Positions 24,801 through 35,049 of a stretch of DNA of 64,000 nucleotides are shown one piece after another (the first letter of the stretch is position 1; each line of letters opens with the position of its first letter). The stretch is from Icerya purchasi. Lineage: Eukaryota > Arthropoda > Insecta > Hemiptera > Monophlebidae. A program made the translations under genes and the position numbers. The stretch lies in NCBI GenBank assembly GCA_039619475.1, contig CM077116.1, forward strand, positions 382,750,760-382,814,759, read 5' to 3'. The notes beneath the pieces were generated by a model. That model was given only the letters and a program-made list of their open reading frames with translations, was not told where the DNA came from and did not search any database.

Positions 24801-26707
24801 TTCAATATAAGCGAATGATGGTGTTTTTTTTTTTTAAAATAATTCTTTTGAATTTTTACTTAAAAATATGTCATACGTTTTAAAAAGGCGGAAAAACATT
24901 CAAAAAATAAATTTTTTAAATTATATTCTTTAAATAACTCCTTCTTTAAGATAAAGAGAAATTAACTAATTTAAAGATATTATGGAACAAAATTATCCTT
25001 TTACAATACACTAAATTATTCGATAAAATTAGTTGAAATAATATTCGTTTAATTATCGTCACTATCTTATTAATTGAAAAATCTACAATTTCTGTTGTAA
25101 ACAATCGACTCAATTTCTTAGATGATGTTAATGTTTTAGTCAAATATTGAGAAAGATAGGAGAGAATAATTTTAGTATGAGAACAGCAGTGCGTCTGTCA
25201 TTAGTATTTCGTAATAATAAATAATTCCTTAGCTTTTATTTACATCTGGTTAATAATAAGTGAAGTCATTTTTATGCGACTACCTGCGTCAATTTTGATG
25301 TAGGTAAATAGCTCTGTAATCATGTGAATGAGACGTAATGACAGGGATCTAATAATACGAATAAATTGATAACCAGATCGCTTAAAATTTGTGTCAGATG
25401 GTAATAATAATTCGTCAGAACCGGAACGGAAACCAGAACTAAATCAATTTGCTCTATTAGTTAACTGTAATAGTTTTTATTTATTACACTTAATAAAAAC
25501 GTAAAAGGTACGCACAGAAATAATCACAGAAAATAGTTAATTAATGATTAATACAAATGAATATGCATCGTTATATTTCAGCTCCGTGCAACTATAAACA
25601 AAGTTAAAACGTTTTTATCGAATATAATATATTATTCCTAGTTATTTAAAAGGATACCACATTGTTTTAGCGCTTTGCCTTAACGAAACTTACCAGGTGC
25701 CTACTTTTAGCTGGTCGTAAAATGGAAAAAGGTTAAAATAATAATAATAAAAAAATTATTAGACTAAAATAATTCTTCTCCGAATATACATTTAGAATAT
25801 TATTATAATTTAAGCCATATATTTTACTTGTATAACTTAGATGAAGTGAGACTGGAAGTAAAAAAGATTGTTCTGGAAAAAGTCTCAAAACAGTTGAAAA
25901 TTTGTCGTATTAACCTTATTTGTAAAAAAAATCTGTTTTTTTACATAGGTTTACAGTCATGAATCGAAAAGAGAAGACAGACGATTCTTTATTAACGAAG
26001 TACCGTCCTCGTCAACTCCTTTGATATCAATAACGACGCAGTCTTCTTCGGTATCCACTGAATCGCTTGCACAAAGTAGTCCACATGAGCAGTCGTCGAG
26101 CGCAGTACTGCTTTCATCGTCCAGTACGCAAACGAGTAAGAATGAACTGCCAGTGTCACTAGAAACGCCTGAAAATTTACACGTGGAATCTCATCGTTCT
26201 TTATTGTGCACTTGGTGTAAAGAACCGTTCGTGGATAAGTCTAGCTTGTTAGTTCACGTTAAAGCCAAACATTATCTAGATCGCACTCATCGATGTTCTA
26301 TATGTTTGAAATTGTTCACTCAAAAGTCGAATTTGAAGGCACATTATCGAATTCATACCGGCGAACGTCCTTATAAATGTGAATTTTGCGATCGAACGTT
26401 CGCTCAGAAATCGAATTTAGTTAACCATTTATTGATACATACATTAGATAAGCCGCACAAGTGTCCGATTTGTAATCGAGCTTTTGCTCAGAAGTCGAAT
26501 TTAAAAAGTCACATATTCACGCATACTGGAGAGAAGCCGCACAAATGTCCCGATTGCGGCAAGAACTTCGTGCAGAAATCGAATTTAGTCAGTCATTTCC
26601 GCATTCACACTTTAGAAAAACCACACCATTGTAATATATGTAATAAATATTTCGCCCAGAGGTCGAATCTTCTTAGTCACATGCGCATACACGCTAAATT
26701 GGTGTAA
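18781..26707 (+). CDS. Six-finger C2H2 zinc-finger protein (two coding exons joined across a 7-kb intron)
   Basis: Probable host gene for a sequence-specific nuclear DNA-binding protein. Proposed coding parts: 18802-18897 (32 residues) joined to 25949-26707 (252 residues and stop); both sides are phase 0, giving about 284 residues. The second exon holds a Ser/Thr-rich stretch followed by six C2H2 fingers joined by TGERP/TGEKP/TLDKP/TLEKP linkers. The exon link is inferred from splice signals and phase, not shown by a transcript. The intron contains a LINE relic (about 21190-22540) and dispersed repeats. I cannot assign an orthologue. A different upstream first exon is possible, but the terminal exon is secure. 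Confidence 0.7.
18898..21185. other. Intronic AT-rich stretch, no feature recognised
   Basis: Within the presumed zinc-finger gene intron. Only short frames without motifs. Confidence 0.4.
21190..22540 (+). pseudogene. LINE relic: RT C-terminus and RNase H
   Basis: Fragments in different plus-strand frames: HFCKHYKRPKNLKIQFDDVS, then EEVKYLGIIFDS, FIRP/IDYG-like text and LDIECN. An RNase H-like block follows (KEIVFCWIPSYYNIRQNEQF, compare WIPSHVGIPGNE). A C-terminal Cys/His region ends IIECPKFHNQK. Heavily mutated; appears older than the other LINE copies. RNase H points to an I-type clade. Confidence 0.6.
22720..24130 (+). repeat. Dispersed repeat family B, plus orientation
   Basis: Blocks such as GAGTAGTCATCAAAAAACG, GCGATTGACTTAAAATATTA and TTTACCATAGAAACGTA match, reverse-complemented, 55190-56430 in a CCT5 intron. 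Two sub-copies with GAGTAGTCAT lie about 800 bp apart (near 22785 and 23588). Non-coding; its class is unknown. Confidence 0.65.
24200..25940. other. AT-rich intron remainder, no gene seen
   Basis: No coding motif or clear repeat. Ends in the polypyrimidine tract of the zinc-finger terminal exon. Confidence 0.4.
25949..26707 (+). CDS. Terminal exon: six C2H2 zinc fingers
   Basis: A polypyrimidine tract and ACATAG acceptor end at 25948 (a second AG at 25955-25956 is an alternative). The exon opens VYSHESKREDRRFFINEVP, then a Ser/Thr-rich segment of about 60 residues. Six C2H2 fingers follow: a degenerate first finger (CTWC...HVKAKH) and five regular fingers starting CSIC, CEFC, CPIC, CPDC and CNIC. 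Four of the five share the helix QKSNL and the last has QRSNL. The protein ends HAKLV. There is no in-frame ATG near the exon start, so translation must begin in an upstream exon. Confidence 0.9.
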   Translation, partial: VYSHESKREDRRFFINEVPSSSTPLISITTQSSSVSTESLAQSSPHEQSSSAVLLSSSSTQTSKNELPVSLETPENLHVESHRSLLCTWCKEPFVDKSSLLVHVKAKHYLDRTHRCSICLKLFTQKSNLKAHYRIHTGERPYKCEFCDRTFAQKSNLVNHLLIHTLDKPHKCPICNRAFAQKSNLKSHIFTHTGEKPHKCPDCGKNFVQKSNLVSHFRIHTLEKPHHCNICNKYFAQRSNLLSHMRIHAKLV

Positions 26708-27665
26708 CTGTTCTATAAAATGGGGTTTTATTTCGTTTTCCTTTTTTCCTTTCCGATTTTATATCGCTGAAATTTTGAAAGTTCCATCGTACTCAACAAC
26801 GGAGCAGTAACGACCGGTAAGGTACTATTTAAATGAAAGTTTTGGAACATATTTGAAAACCGGATGAATGATCAGTGGAGCAAAAAAACACGTTCAAACG
26901 CTTTTATGAAAAGAACGATTCAGTTCTGTGTGAACTGTTTGTAAAATACAGCAACTACGTTTATCAGTATTATTAAACGCGTGTTGACCGTTGACTTGTT
27001 ATAAATATGCATTGTTAATGTATAGTCGATCTGGTTAAAATAACGAATAATTTATAAATTGTTTTATCCCTTTGCCTGACATATTTAGTACTCCGTTTCT
27101 CGATCTATAGTGATTTGTCAAGTATTCGCTTTTAAAATTGACATCTGCCTCCCTTACGATCACGGAAGTCCTCGTTCTTTATTGTCACTCTTTATTTTGA
27201 ATATTCTGGGCAATTTTTTCCCGTTTGGTTTAATGAAAGAATGTAATTTTTATGTTCTGTCATTCTGTTGTTAAAAGCACAGGCACATCGTTTATGAATG
27301 AGAATTAAAAATCTCAGGAATTGTTTTAGACAGTTTCTCCTTTTTTTCTTGTTTTTATAAAAGGTACGTAAAAAAATGTAACGTTTTTTCTCTGCGCTGT
27401 ATTGAACGCGTGCAGAATTCTGTAAAAGCAAGATATAATGCATTAAAATATTACTAGCAAAAAATGTACGTTTGTGATTTTAATTTTCTACAAAAACTGT
27501 TGTCCAAAATACAATTTTCACCAACAGAATATTATCGAAATATCAAAATTGGTTTAAACGGTTTAATTTCAGCGTTATCTATCTTTTTTATGCCCTCTCC
27601 CTTACATTGAATTTAAATACTTTCAATATTTGTTGTATATCTAAATAAAAATATTTCCAACGCAC
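26708..27665 (+). other. Likely 3' UTR of the zinc-finger gene
   Basis: Non-coding sequence after the stop. An AATAAA hexamer at 27644-27649, just before a microsatellite, is a reasonable poly(A) signal. No other gene is seen here. Confidence 0.45.
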
Positions 27666-27681
27666 ACACACCCATGTAAAC

Positions 27682-27733
27682 TATATATATATATATATAT
27701 GTGTGTATGTGTGTGCGCGCGCGCGTGTGTGCG
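27682..27733. repeat. Compound (AT)n(GT)n(GC)n microsatellite
   Basis: Alternating purine-pyrimidine run: AT repeats, then GTGTGTATGTGTGT, then GCGCGCGCGC and GTGTGTGCG. The alternating GC/GT part is a classic Z-DNA-prone sequence. Confidence 0.95.
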
Positions 27734-27739
27734 TAAATT

Positions 27740-28537
27740 GATTCTTTAAATTCACTGCGGGGACATTCCTTGAACTAACAGAGGTAGTTCTTCTATAATA
27801 CATGTGGTAGAGTAAATTTCAATTTGGACGTCATTCTTTAAAAGTACGTAATAATTTACAATTTACGAAGCGATTTATTTCAAAACGTGACACGAAAACG
27901 TTATATATTTGATAATAGTTGTTTTTAAAATTTCCATATAACGATTTTTCTAACGGTTTTAATATGACATGTCTTTTCTTTGCGGATTAATTTTTTTTTT
28001 TTTTTTTTTTTTGGATAATTTCGTAAGATATAATTCTTAACGTATTACAATTTTACAAGTTTAATTTTGATTTTAATCGTATGCAGTCGTACAATTATAG
28101 AAATTTTAAAGTAAATGGATAAATTTTATTTAAATTTCTATGGTTATCTGCGGAAATTTAAATACTAATCTTTTGAACAATGACGGAAAAGAATTTTGAT
28201 AAATAGCGTAGTAAATTTGCTGACAGAAATAAAATAGTAAACTAGTTCAAATAATTCAATCATATATTTTTTTTAAAAAGGTGTGTACATGACCAAGTAC
28301 TTCCGCTTGCAGGGCGGAAAGCGTATGTACATTTTTTTCATATCATCCCCGACGCAAGAATGACATTGTCGTTAATATATATAAACTCCCTTTCGGACTT
28401 CGCCAAAGTGCAAATATATATAAATTATATATTTATTTATTCATTCATTCATATATATTCATATATAAATTTGAAGTTTTTTGGCTGAAAATGCTATATT
28501 TTTAAAATATTAGTATGCTACCATTGCAGTCGTTATA
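27740..28537. other. Non-coding stretch left of mariner 1
   Basis: AT-rich, with simple TTTATTTATTCATTCATTC and ATATAT runs around 28430-28470. No gene seen. Confidence 0.4.
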
Positions 28538-28539
28538 TA

Positions 28540-29774
28540 CGAGGGTGGTTGAAATATAAACCGGAATTTTTAAATAAACGCGCGAAAAATTTATTGTGGA
28601 AAAAGTGGTTGCACTGCCAGTTAGACCGGTTTGTTACGAAGCGTGTAGAGCAATTAGAACCGCGTAAGCTCACTTTTTAGTGTAGTTAGAGCCATGAGTG
28701 AAAAAGAAGTACCAGTGTCTGTTGCGCAACGCATCATTATTCGTTTTGTCTCTCCAAAACTCAAGTGTACCAGTGGTGTTCCGCGTTTTGAAAAGGACGT
28801 GAAGTGGTGTCAAACGTACCACATGCGCGGCGCCCAAAAACCAGCATTACAGATGAACAGGTCAAAGCCATCGAACAACTCATTTTGGCTGACCGACGCG
28901 TCCGTGTACGCGATATGACCGACGAATTGGGCATCAGCATAGGTAGTATTGAAACAATAATTCATGATCGGCTAGGTTATCGCAAAATTGCAGCCAGATG
29001 GGTGCCAAGACTTCTGAATTTTGAACAGAAATTCACTCGTTGGGAAGTTTGTACGCGTCTCCTGCAGCGGTATGAAGAGGAAGGAGAGAATTTATTGCGG
29101 CGAATATTCACCACGGACGAAACTTGGGTACACTACTATACGCCGGAGAGTAAACGCTCGTCTATGGAGTGGCGGAAGAAAAAAGAGGGAGCGCCAGTCA
29201 AAGCGAAGGTTACACAGTCAGCTGGGAAGGTGTTGTGTACCGTGTTTTGGGACATGAAGGGAGTGATCGCAGTCGATTTCCTAACTGAACAACGTACTGT
29301 GACGGCGCAGTATTACAGTAACCTCCTAAAAAACACAGTCAAACCGGCCTATCGAACAAAAAGGCGCGAAATTCCGGTCCGTAGTGCGATACTGCTTCAA
29401 GACAACGCCAGGCCACATACCGCTCGGCTCACGATGGAGACATTGGCCGAATTGGACTGGGAAACACTTGAACATCCTCCTTACAGTCCAGATTTGTCGC
29501 CTTGTGATTATTATTTGTTTGGCCCGTTGAAAGAAGCACTTGGTGGACAACGTTTCGACAGCAACAATGAGGTGGAATCGTTCGTGCGCAAATGGCTATG
29601 TGACAAGCTGCGAGATTTTTACGAAAAAGGAATAAAAAAATTTGCCGGAGAGGTGGAAAAAGTGCGTAGCGTGCGAGGGGGGTTATCTCGAAAAATTGTA
29701 AAAAATATGAGCACTATAAGTATAAAATAAAAAATTTTATGACGAAATTCCGGTTTATATTTGAACCACCCTCG
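28540..29774 (+). mobile_element. mariner element 1, complete ends, 1235 bp
   Basis: Terminal inverted repeats of 30 bp match at 29 positions (begin CGAGGGTGGTT, end towards GGAATTT), flanked by TA on both sides (28538-28539 and 29775-29776), as expected for Tc1/mariner. It carries one transposase pseudogene. Ends look recent and mobilisable in trans, while the coding part is damaged. Confidence 0.95.
28694..29730 (+). pseudogene. mariner transposase, N-terminal deletion and frame break
   Basis: The start (MSEKEVPVSVAQRIIIRF) is in one frame. The rest of the protein, from GREVVSNVPHARRPKTS onward, is in another, with a TGA at 28789-28791 just before it. The helix-turn-helix region between them is shortened by roughly 30 codons. 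The C-terminal 300 residues are intact and show the mariner catalytic signature: TTDETW, LLQDNARPHT, and SPDLSPCDYYLF with 34 residues between the second and third Asp (DD34D). So the catalytic domain is open but DNA-binding is broken; I expect no active transposase. Confidence 0.9.
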
Positions 29775-30505
29775 TATATTATGCAGCCATTAAGCAAAGG
29801 TTCTCGGTCGATTTCAGATCGGTAATCTGTTGTATTTTTTGCGATCAGTATAGCGAATTTCCTTTTAAATTCCTCACTGACATCAAATATTCATATAAAA
29901 GAGACTTAATTTTATAATATCCCTGTACCTGTTTAAATTTTTCAAAATCTTATTTGCTATCGATATTACTGTGAGTATCGATAAAACGACATGGAACTAA
30001 TTCGGGTAGTTACAAGTAGGATATAGCTTAACCATTGGGCTAGAAACTGCAAAGCATTATATAGAGTAGTTTCTGAACTAAGAAGATCAAACAATTAAAA
30101 TAAGCTGTGGCAATCTATGGAATTAAGCGTGCCCGACGAAGAGTTAATTCAATTAATTAATTTATATGTATGTACAATCTGAACAATAAGTACATGTGTT
30201 AATCGATATAAATAAAGCAGAACTTGTATAGAGAATAGTTGAGAGTACTCTTTTGCTGTTGCTTTTCTTTTAAATTGCTATATAGTATTTTCTTTATAAC
30301 TTTTTCGGTTCTTCATCTCAATCTAGTGATTTTGATACTGAGTTTTCATGGTCTATTTATTTCTTAAAATCTCGTGGCACCCATCGCTTTAGTCATTTCG
30401 GTAATTAGAGGAAAAATCACAATACATCAAGGTGATTCGAATTAAACCTAGGCACATCAGTGATCTCCACAATATTTTTAACTACGATACTTAAGTATCT
30501 TTTAG

Positions 30506-31126
30506 CAGGGGCGGATCCCGAGAGACATGGGGGGGATTATATAATTACGTAATATCTTATACGGTAGATAATAAATTTGAGAAATACCTTGTTTCACAAA
30601 GAAAATTAAACAGCGACTTTTTTAAAAATTTAAAAATGTTTTAAAAATACATAACTATTATAGTTTAATTTAAATTTTGTTTTATTTTTAGGTGAAAAAT
30701 AAAAAAATTATAAAATTGTGGCTAAAATGGCCGTTTAGAATTTGAATGGTGAATTACTAGAAAAAATAGAACGATAGTACTTTTTGTTAGACTTTAATTC
30801 TTTTTTATTTTTGTTAGTAATCCGATCGGAATTGTTTGCCTGTAATCAAGTAAAACAGATATATGTATATATTTCTCATTGAACTATTTTTATTTACGTT
30901 GCAAAATAAAAATTAAAAATAAATAAAAAAGACAAAAGATCGACGGTGGTTGCATTTAGAACAGAATAAAAACGTAACATTAATACTTTTATTAGAAAAC
31001 AGTATTAAATGTTAGTTATAATTCGACTAATATTTAATACTTTTTCATCATTCATTTGAGCATTTGATTCTTTTGGTGGGGAATAACCCTTACCTTTCCC
31101 CATCACCCGCCAAAAATCCGCCACTG
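30506..31126. mobile_element. Non-autonomous hAT-like element (about 620 bp)
   Basis: Ends CAGGGGCGGATCC and, on the opposite strand, CAGTGGCGGATTTTTGGCGG, a common hAT-type terminus. TTTTAG occurs next to both ends but an exact 8-bp target duplication is not clear. Interior AT-rich, no transposase frame. Confidence 0.6.
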
Positions 31127-31134
31127 ATTTTAGG

Positions 31135-32120
31135 CATCTAGTTTCTGCGAAATCCCACAGTTCTATTCGATAAGTCTGTTCAGTTTAACTACTGCGTCGT
31201 AGTAGAATCTTTTGGCTGGAATAGTTTTAATGTGCTTTTTAGCAGTTTTGACATTTAGTAATGAACAGAGTCGATTATACTACAGTGTATAAACAATTGG
31301 ATCAGATAAATCATGGAAACTGATAATCTATTTTTCTGTTATTTATTTAGTTTTTGTATTTTTAAATTGGTTACGATCGGTATACAATTATGTAAAAAGA
31401 AGCAGATTGAGTTCTACAACGGTATAATACTTGAAAACTATCAAAAGTTAATAAGTATGAAAATAAAGATGGAAAGGGGATGAAACTAAAAATTGCCGAA
31501 TAATAATTTGTCTTGTATTTTCTTGTCTTTTATGATCTCGTTTAGGTTAAATTATTCTTTAGTTATATGGCCAGATCGATTGATTTTGTGAAAAATTCAA
31601 TTTTGATTAATTGTGTTATAAAATTTAGTACAATTTTTTTTGGCGTCTGTATGTAAGATTGATGTATATAGCGCAATGTTCGTCATCTTATTTTAATTTC
31701 CGACGTTAAAAGTGTAAATAACTTTCGTTCTCAATTTATTCTATAAGCGAAATATATAATTTATAAATGTTTTTATTTAGTTTTTTTTTTTTTTTTTGTT
31801 TCTTTTGTTGGTAAGTATTGGAACAGTTAACAACAGATGATATAAAGAGTGATCGTCTTATAGCCTGGTGATTGCATTGGAAGTTTGAAAATAAAAAATT
31901 TCCTTCGGTCAAAAAATAGTATACAATATGTATTTTAATAAAATCTCTTATAGTATGAACTTCTAAAATCTTCACAAAATTAATTTTCAAAATTATCCCT
32001 CAATTTGTAACACGTGAGGAGCACAAAACTGAAAATTCTAATTCATTATTTTGAAAAGAATATAATATTTGAATACTCCGAATTCTGATTTTATTTACAA
32101 CTAGGTGTACCTGCGGCATT
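31135..32120. other. AT-rich spacer, no gene seen
   Basis: A minus-strand 84-codon frame (31736-31990) is Lys/Asn/Ile-rich with a poly-Lys run from the poly-T at 31783-31797; I do not support it as a gene. Confidence 0.4.
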
Positions 32121-32124
32121 TCCC

Positions 32125-32355
32125 TCATTTTAATCCTTGTAAAGCTTCTGGGTACATAATACTTAATGTCTTTCCCTCCGGAGTAAAAATGAATAATTTA
32201 CAGCCACAACCTACATACAATTGCCCATGAACGGATTCTGAAGATGTAATCCAACAACCGGAAGAGATTGTCCCTGAGCCTTGTTGATAATCAAAGCAAG
32301 GCTCAATCGTATGGGAAATTGTAACCTTTTAAATTGAAATGGTAGTTGTTGAAAA
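32125..32355 (-). pseudogene. PIF1-type helicase C-terminus (Helitron-like) relic
   Basis: Minus-strand frame: FQFKRLQFPIRLSLALIINK followed by AQGQSLPVVGL, the conserved end of PIF1/Helitron helicases (INKAQGQS motif). A one-base frame change leads to HGQLYVGCGC, then KLFIFTPEGKT and a YPEAL-type end before a stop. Only the last ~75 residues remain. No Helitron 3' hairpin or CTRR end was identified, so a solo Pif1 pseudogene is possible. Confidence 0.7.
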
Positions 32356-32359
32356 ACAA

Positions 32360-34107
32360 GCACACAGAAATTGAACTATGTGAAAAATACATCCATTGCT
32401 AAAGAATTATAAAAGCACTAATTGTAGCGTTACATTTATTTCTTTTTCATTTAGCTTTTTTTTTTCAGCGGAAAATAACATATAAATTATAGACAGTTTG
32501 CGATAAAAATACGTGAAAATTTAGTAACCTAAAAAATTAATTTACCGATACTAAAACAAAATACATTATTGAGGTTACTCTTAATTTTCAATATATTTTT
32601 ACGGTAACAAAATGTGTACTTCCTTTTACCAGTAGTCCAGTAGTATAAACGGACAATAAATACTAAAATAACGTAACTGAACTTTGAAAAAATGTTTTCA
32701 GCGTACAAACTTTTAAATGGGAAGAACTTATTTTTCAAAATTTCATAATCTTATATTAAATTAGTAATAGTGCTGCATTTACTACGTTAATTAAAAACAA
32801 TAAAAATTATGGGTAAATATTTTTGTTAAACCAAATAGGTAAACTAAAATTTGAACTTTTAACTGAAAATAATTGACAACCATACTTTTAACAAATGATT
32901 TTTTAGTTATTTCTATTTTCTGTTACATATTAAAATGATTTCAATGTATTAATATCAATTAATATTGTAAAATATACTTTTACTTTTACGTCACAAAACA
33001 CGGACTCCGATGTAAACGTATTATAAAATCAGCCTTATGTATACTTTAATTTAAATAATTCAAAAAGGTTGTCCTATATGCGTCCCAAGTTGTAAACAAA
33101 ACTTAGTAATTTAATTTAAAACACTAAATAATTTGACAAATTTTAGTTTTTCTCTTAATTACCGTGCTTCACAAAGTTCATATGGGAATCGTTTAATAAC
33201 TGATATTAGAAGTAATATGAAGCAATATAAGCTTGTTTGATAATTCTGTAAGTACGAAGTTAATTTATGGTTTTGTAATAACAAAACCATAAAACAAATT
33301 CCGTATAAAACGTAACATATTTTTTAAATCGAACTTGTAAACGTGGGATAAACAGTTTGTATTTAAACACATTTACAGTGTTATCAAATCAGCTTATTTC
33401 TGTATTTAGAGATTTTGTTTAATTTTAATATTTTAAATTATAATTATAATATGTTAATGTATTTAACACGATGTATTGTAAATGTTAAGAACTCAAGTTT
33501 TAATTAATAATTTAAAATTTGCGACTTTTTGTACTTTCCACTCAGTGTGACCCGTATTCCAGATGATAAAAAAATTTTACAATTCATTTTAAATAGCTAA
33601 ATTAAAGTTTTAAAAAGTATCCGTTTGTTAGGTACATTTTTGACATAAAGAATTTATGCACTAAATTTCACTTTTCCTTGTTTTATATTCACAATGTAGT
33701 TTTGTACACAAAATCTGGGGCACACACATTTTGCCCTTTATTTATATAGATAAACGTTGAAATTAGCAGCTTAATAGAAAGTAATGAAATGTATATGAGA
33801 AAAGTGTATATTGTATTTGAATTCAAATTCGTTACTGAGAAACATAAATATAAAAGAATATTTTGTGGACTCAGAAGAAAAAAAATTGTACCAATCATTA
33901 ATAATACTTAAAACGATGCTCAAGATGAAGAACGTTTTAACTCTTTTAATCTTCATATTTGTTTTCTTAAAACTTATCTTTCACATCATATACATACGTT
34001 TCACGAGAATGTCCGTCATTTTGTTATGACCTTGTAAACCAAAATAATTTGCTTATACATTAAGATGATCTGTTTAAGAGTAGATCTTGCTGCTATCCTT
34101 TATTATG
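32360..34107. other. AT-rich spacer, no gene seen
   Basis: Only low-complexity frames on both strands. No motif, repeat boundary or RNA gene recognised. Confidence 0.4.
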
Positions 34108-34113
34108 GTCTGT

Positions 34114-34290
34114 CACTGACGGACTGGCTATGCGAGTAAACTGGCATTTTCCCGGTGCGCCCAAGCATTTAATTTATCTTTTGCGCCCTAATTTTCTCAA
34201 AATTTTATCACCGCCTCTGTCCCTTTGCTGTAAAGCGTCCTTTTACCTGAGAATTTTCCCAGTGCGCCATAAAAAGTCAGTCCGTTAGTG
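34114..34290. mobile_element. Small MITE (177 bp), hAT-like
   Basis: Terminal inverted repeats CACTGACGGACTGGC and CACTAACGGACTGAC (opposite strand). GTCTGT directly flanks both sides (34108-34113, 34291-34296). The exact TSD length is ambiguous at 6-8 bp. Confidence 0.7.
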
Positions 34291-34534
34291 GTCTGTGTAT
34301 ACAATATGGATGTAGATCGCCCTATCACCTGACCTAAATTTTATAGCTGTTTTTGGATGTAGTGACACTAATTTTATAATAAAATTAAACATATATGTTA
34401 ATTTTTTTTATTCTTTCATCTTATTTCACTATATATCGAACACAGTCTGTCACCATGAGAATCGTATAAAAACCTTAGCGAATTCTAACTCTAATACAAA
34501 CTTATTATTCATAAATTTTATTATCGCCTTAGTA

Positions 34535-34873
34535 CATGGGCGTCGCCAGCGGGTGGCAGAGAGGGGAAGCTGCCCCCCCCGAGATTTGAAACTTTTTAAT
34601 CAATTGGCCATGATGATTATTCATAGGCGCGTAATCATGGACAATTTGGAAGACTTTTATAATAGTAGTAGAACAATTTGCCAGAAACCCACGAAAATTA
34701 TGTTTTAATTAAGATTTTATTCTTGTTTAATAAAATATTAAGCCCCTTTACAACTTGATAAATTTTATTTTTTCTATAACTCATATCTTCTTTTTATCAT
34801 ATTGCCCCCCTCCACCCTGGCGGCTGATAATTTATCTTGCCCCTCCCTGACTCATCGGCTAACGACGCCCTTG
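34535..34873. mobile_element. hAT-type MITE (339 bp) with perfect 8-bp TSD
   Basis: CCTTAGTA flanks the element at 34527-34534 and 34874-34881. Termini CATGGGCGTCGCCAGC and CAAGGGCGTCGTTAGC (opposite strand) form the inverted repeat. Runs of C/G near each end. Non-coding. Confidence 0.9.
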
Positions 34874-34889
34874 CCTTAGTATACCTTCT

Positions 34890-35045
34890 TTCAGATGAAT
34901 CAAAGTCATCTTGTGACTTAAAAACTTATCTAACTAATCTCTTCAAATTCTTCTCAATATTTTTATTTTCTTCCAGCCTCTTGGAACTTTTTTGTTTTTA
35001 TTCTAATACCTAAAAAAAAACCTTCATTTCCTCCAATAATGTCTG
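34890..35045 (+). pseudogene. Possible I-like LINE RT fragment
   Basis: A shifted frame reads SCDLKTYLTNLFKFF and then WNFF-like text before IPKKKPSF, parallel to the WNFFIIIPIPKK block at 6500. Short and degraded. It is followed directly by an endonuclease fragment of the same family in the wrong order, so two copies are joined here. Confidence 0.4.
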
Positions 35046-35049
35046 AAGA

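Noticed and set aside
29326..29550. Minus-strand ORF opposite mariner 1
   Set aside because: Shadow of the transposase frame.
31736..31990. 84-codon minus-strand ORF
   Set aside because: Poly-Lys from a poly-T run and no recognisable domain.
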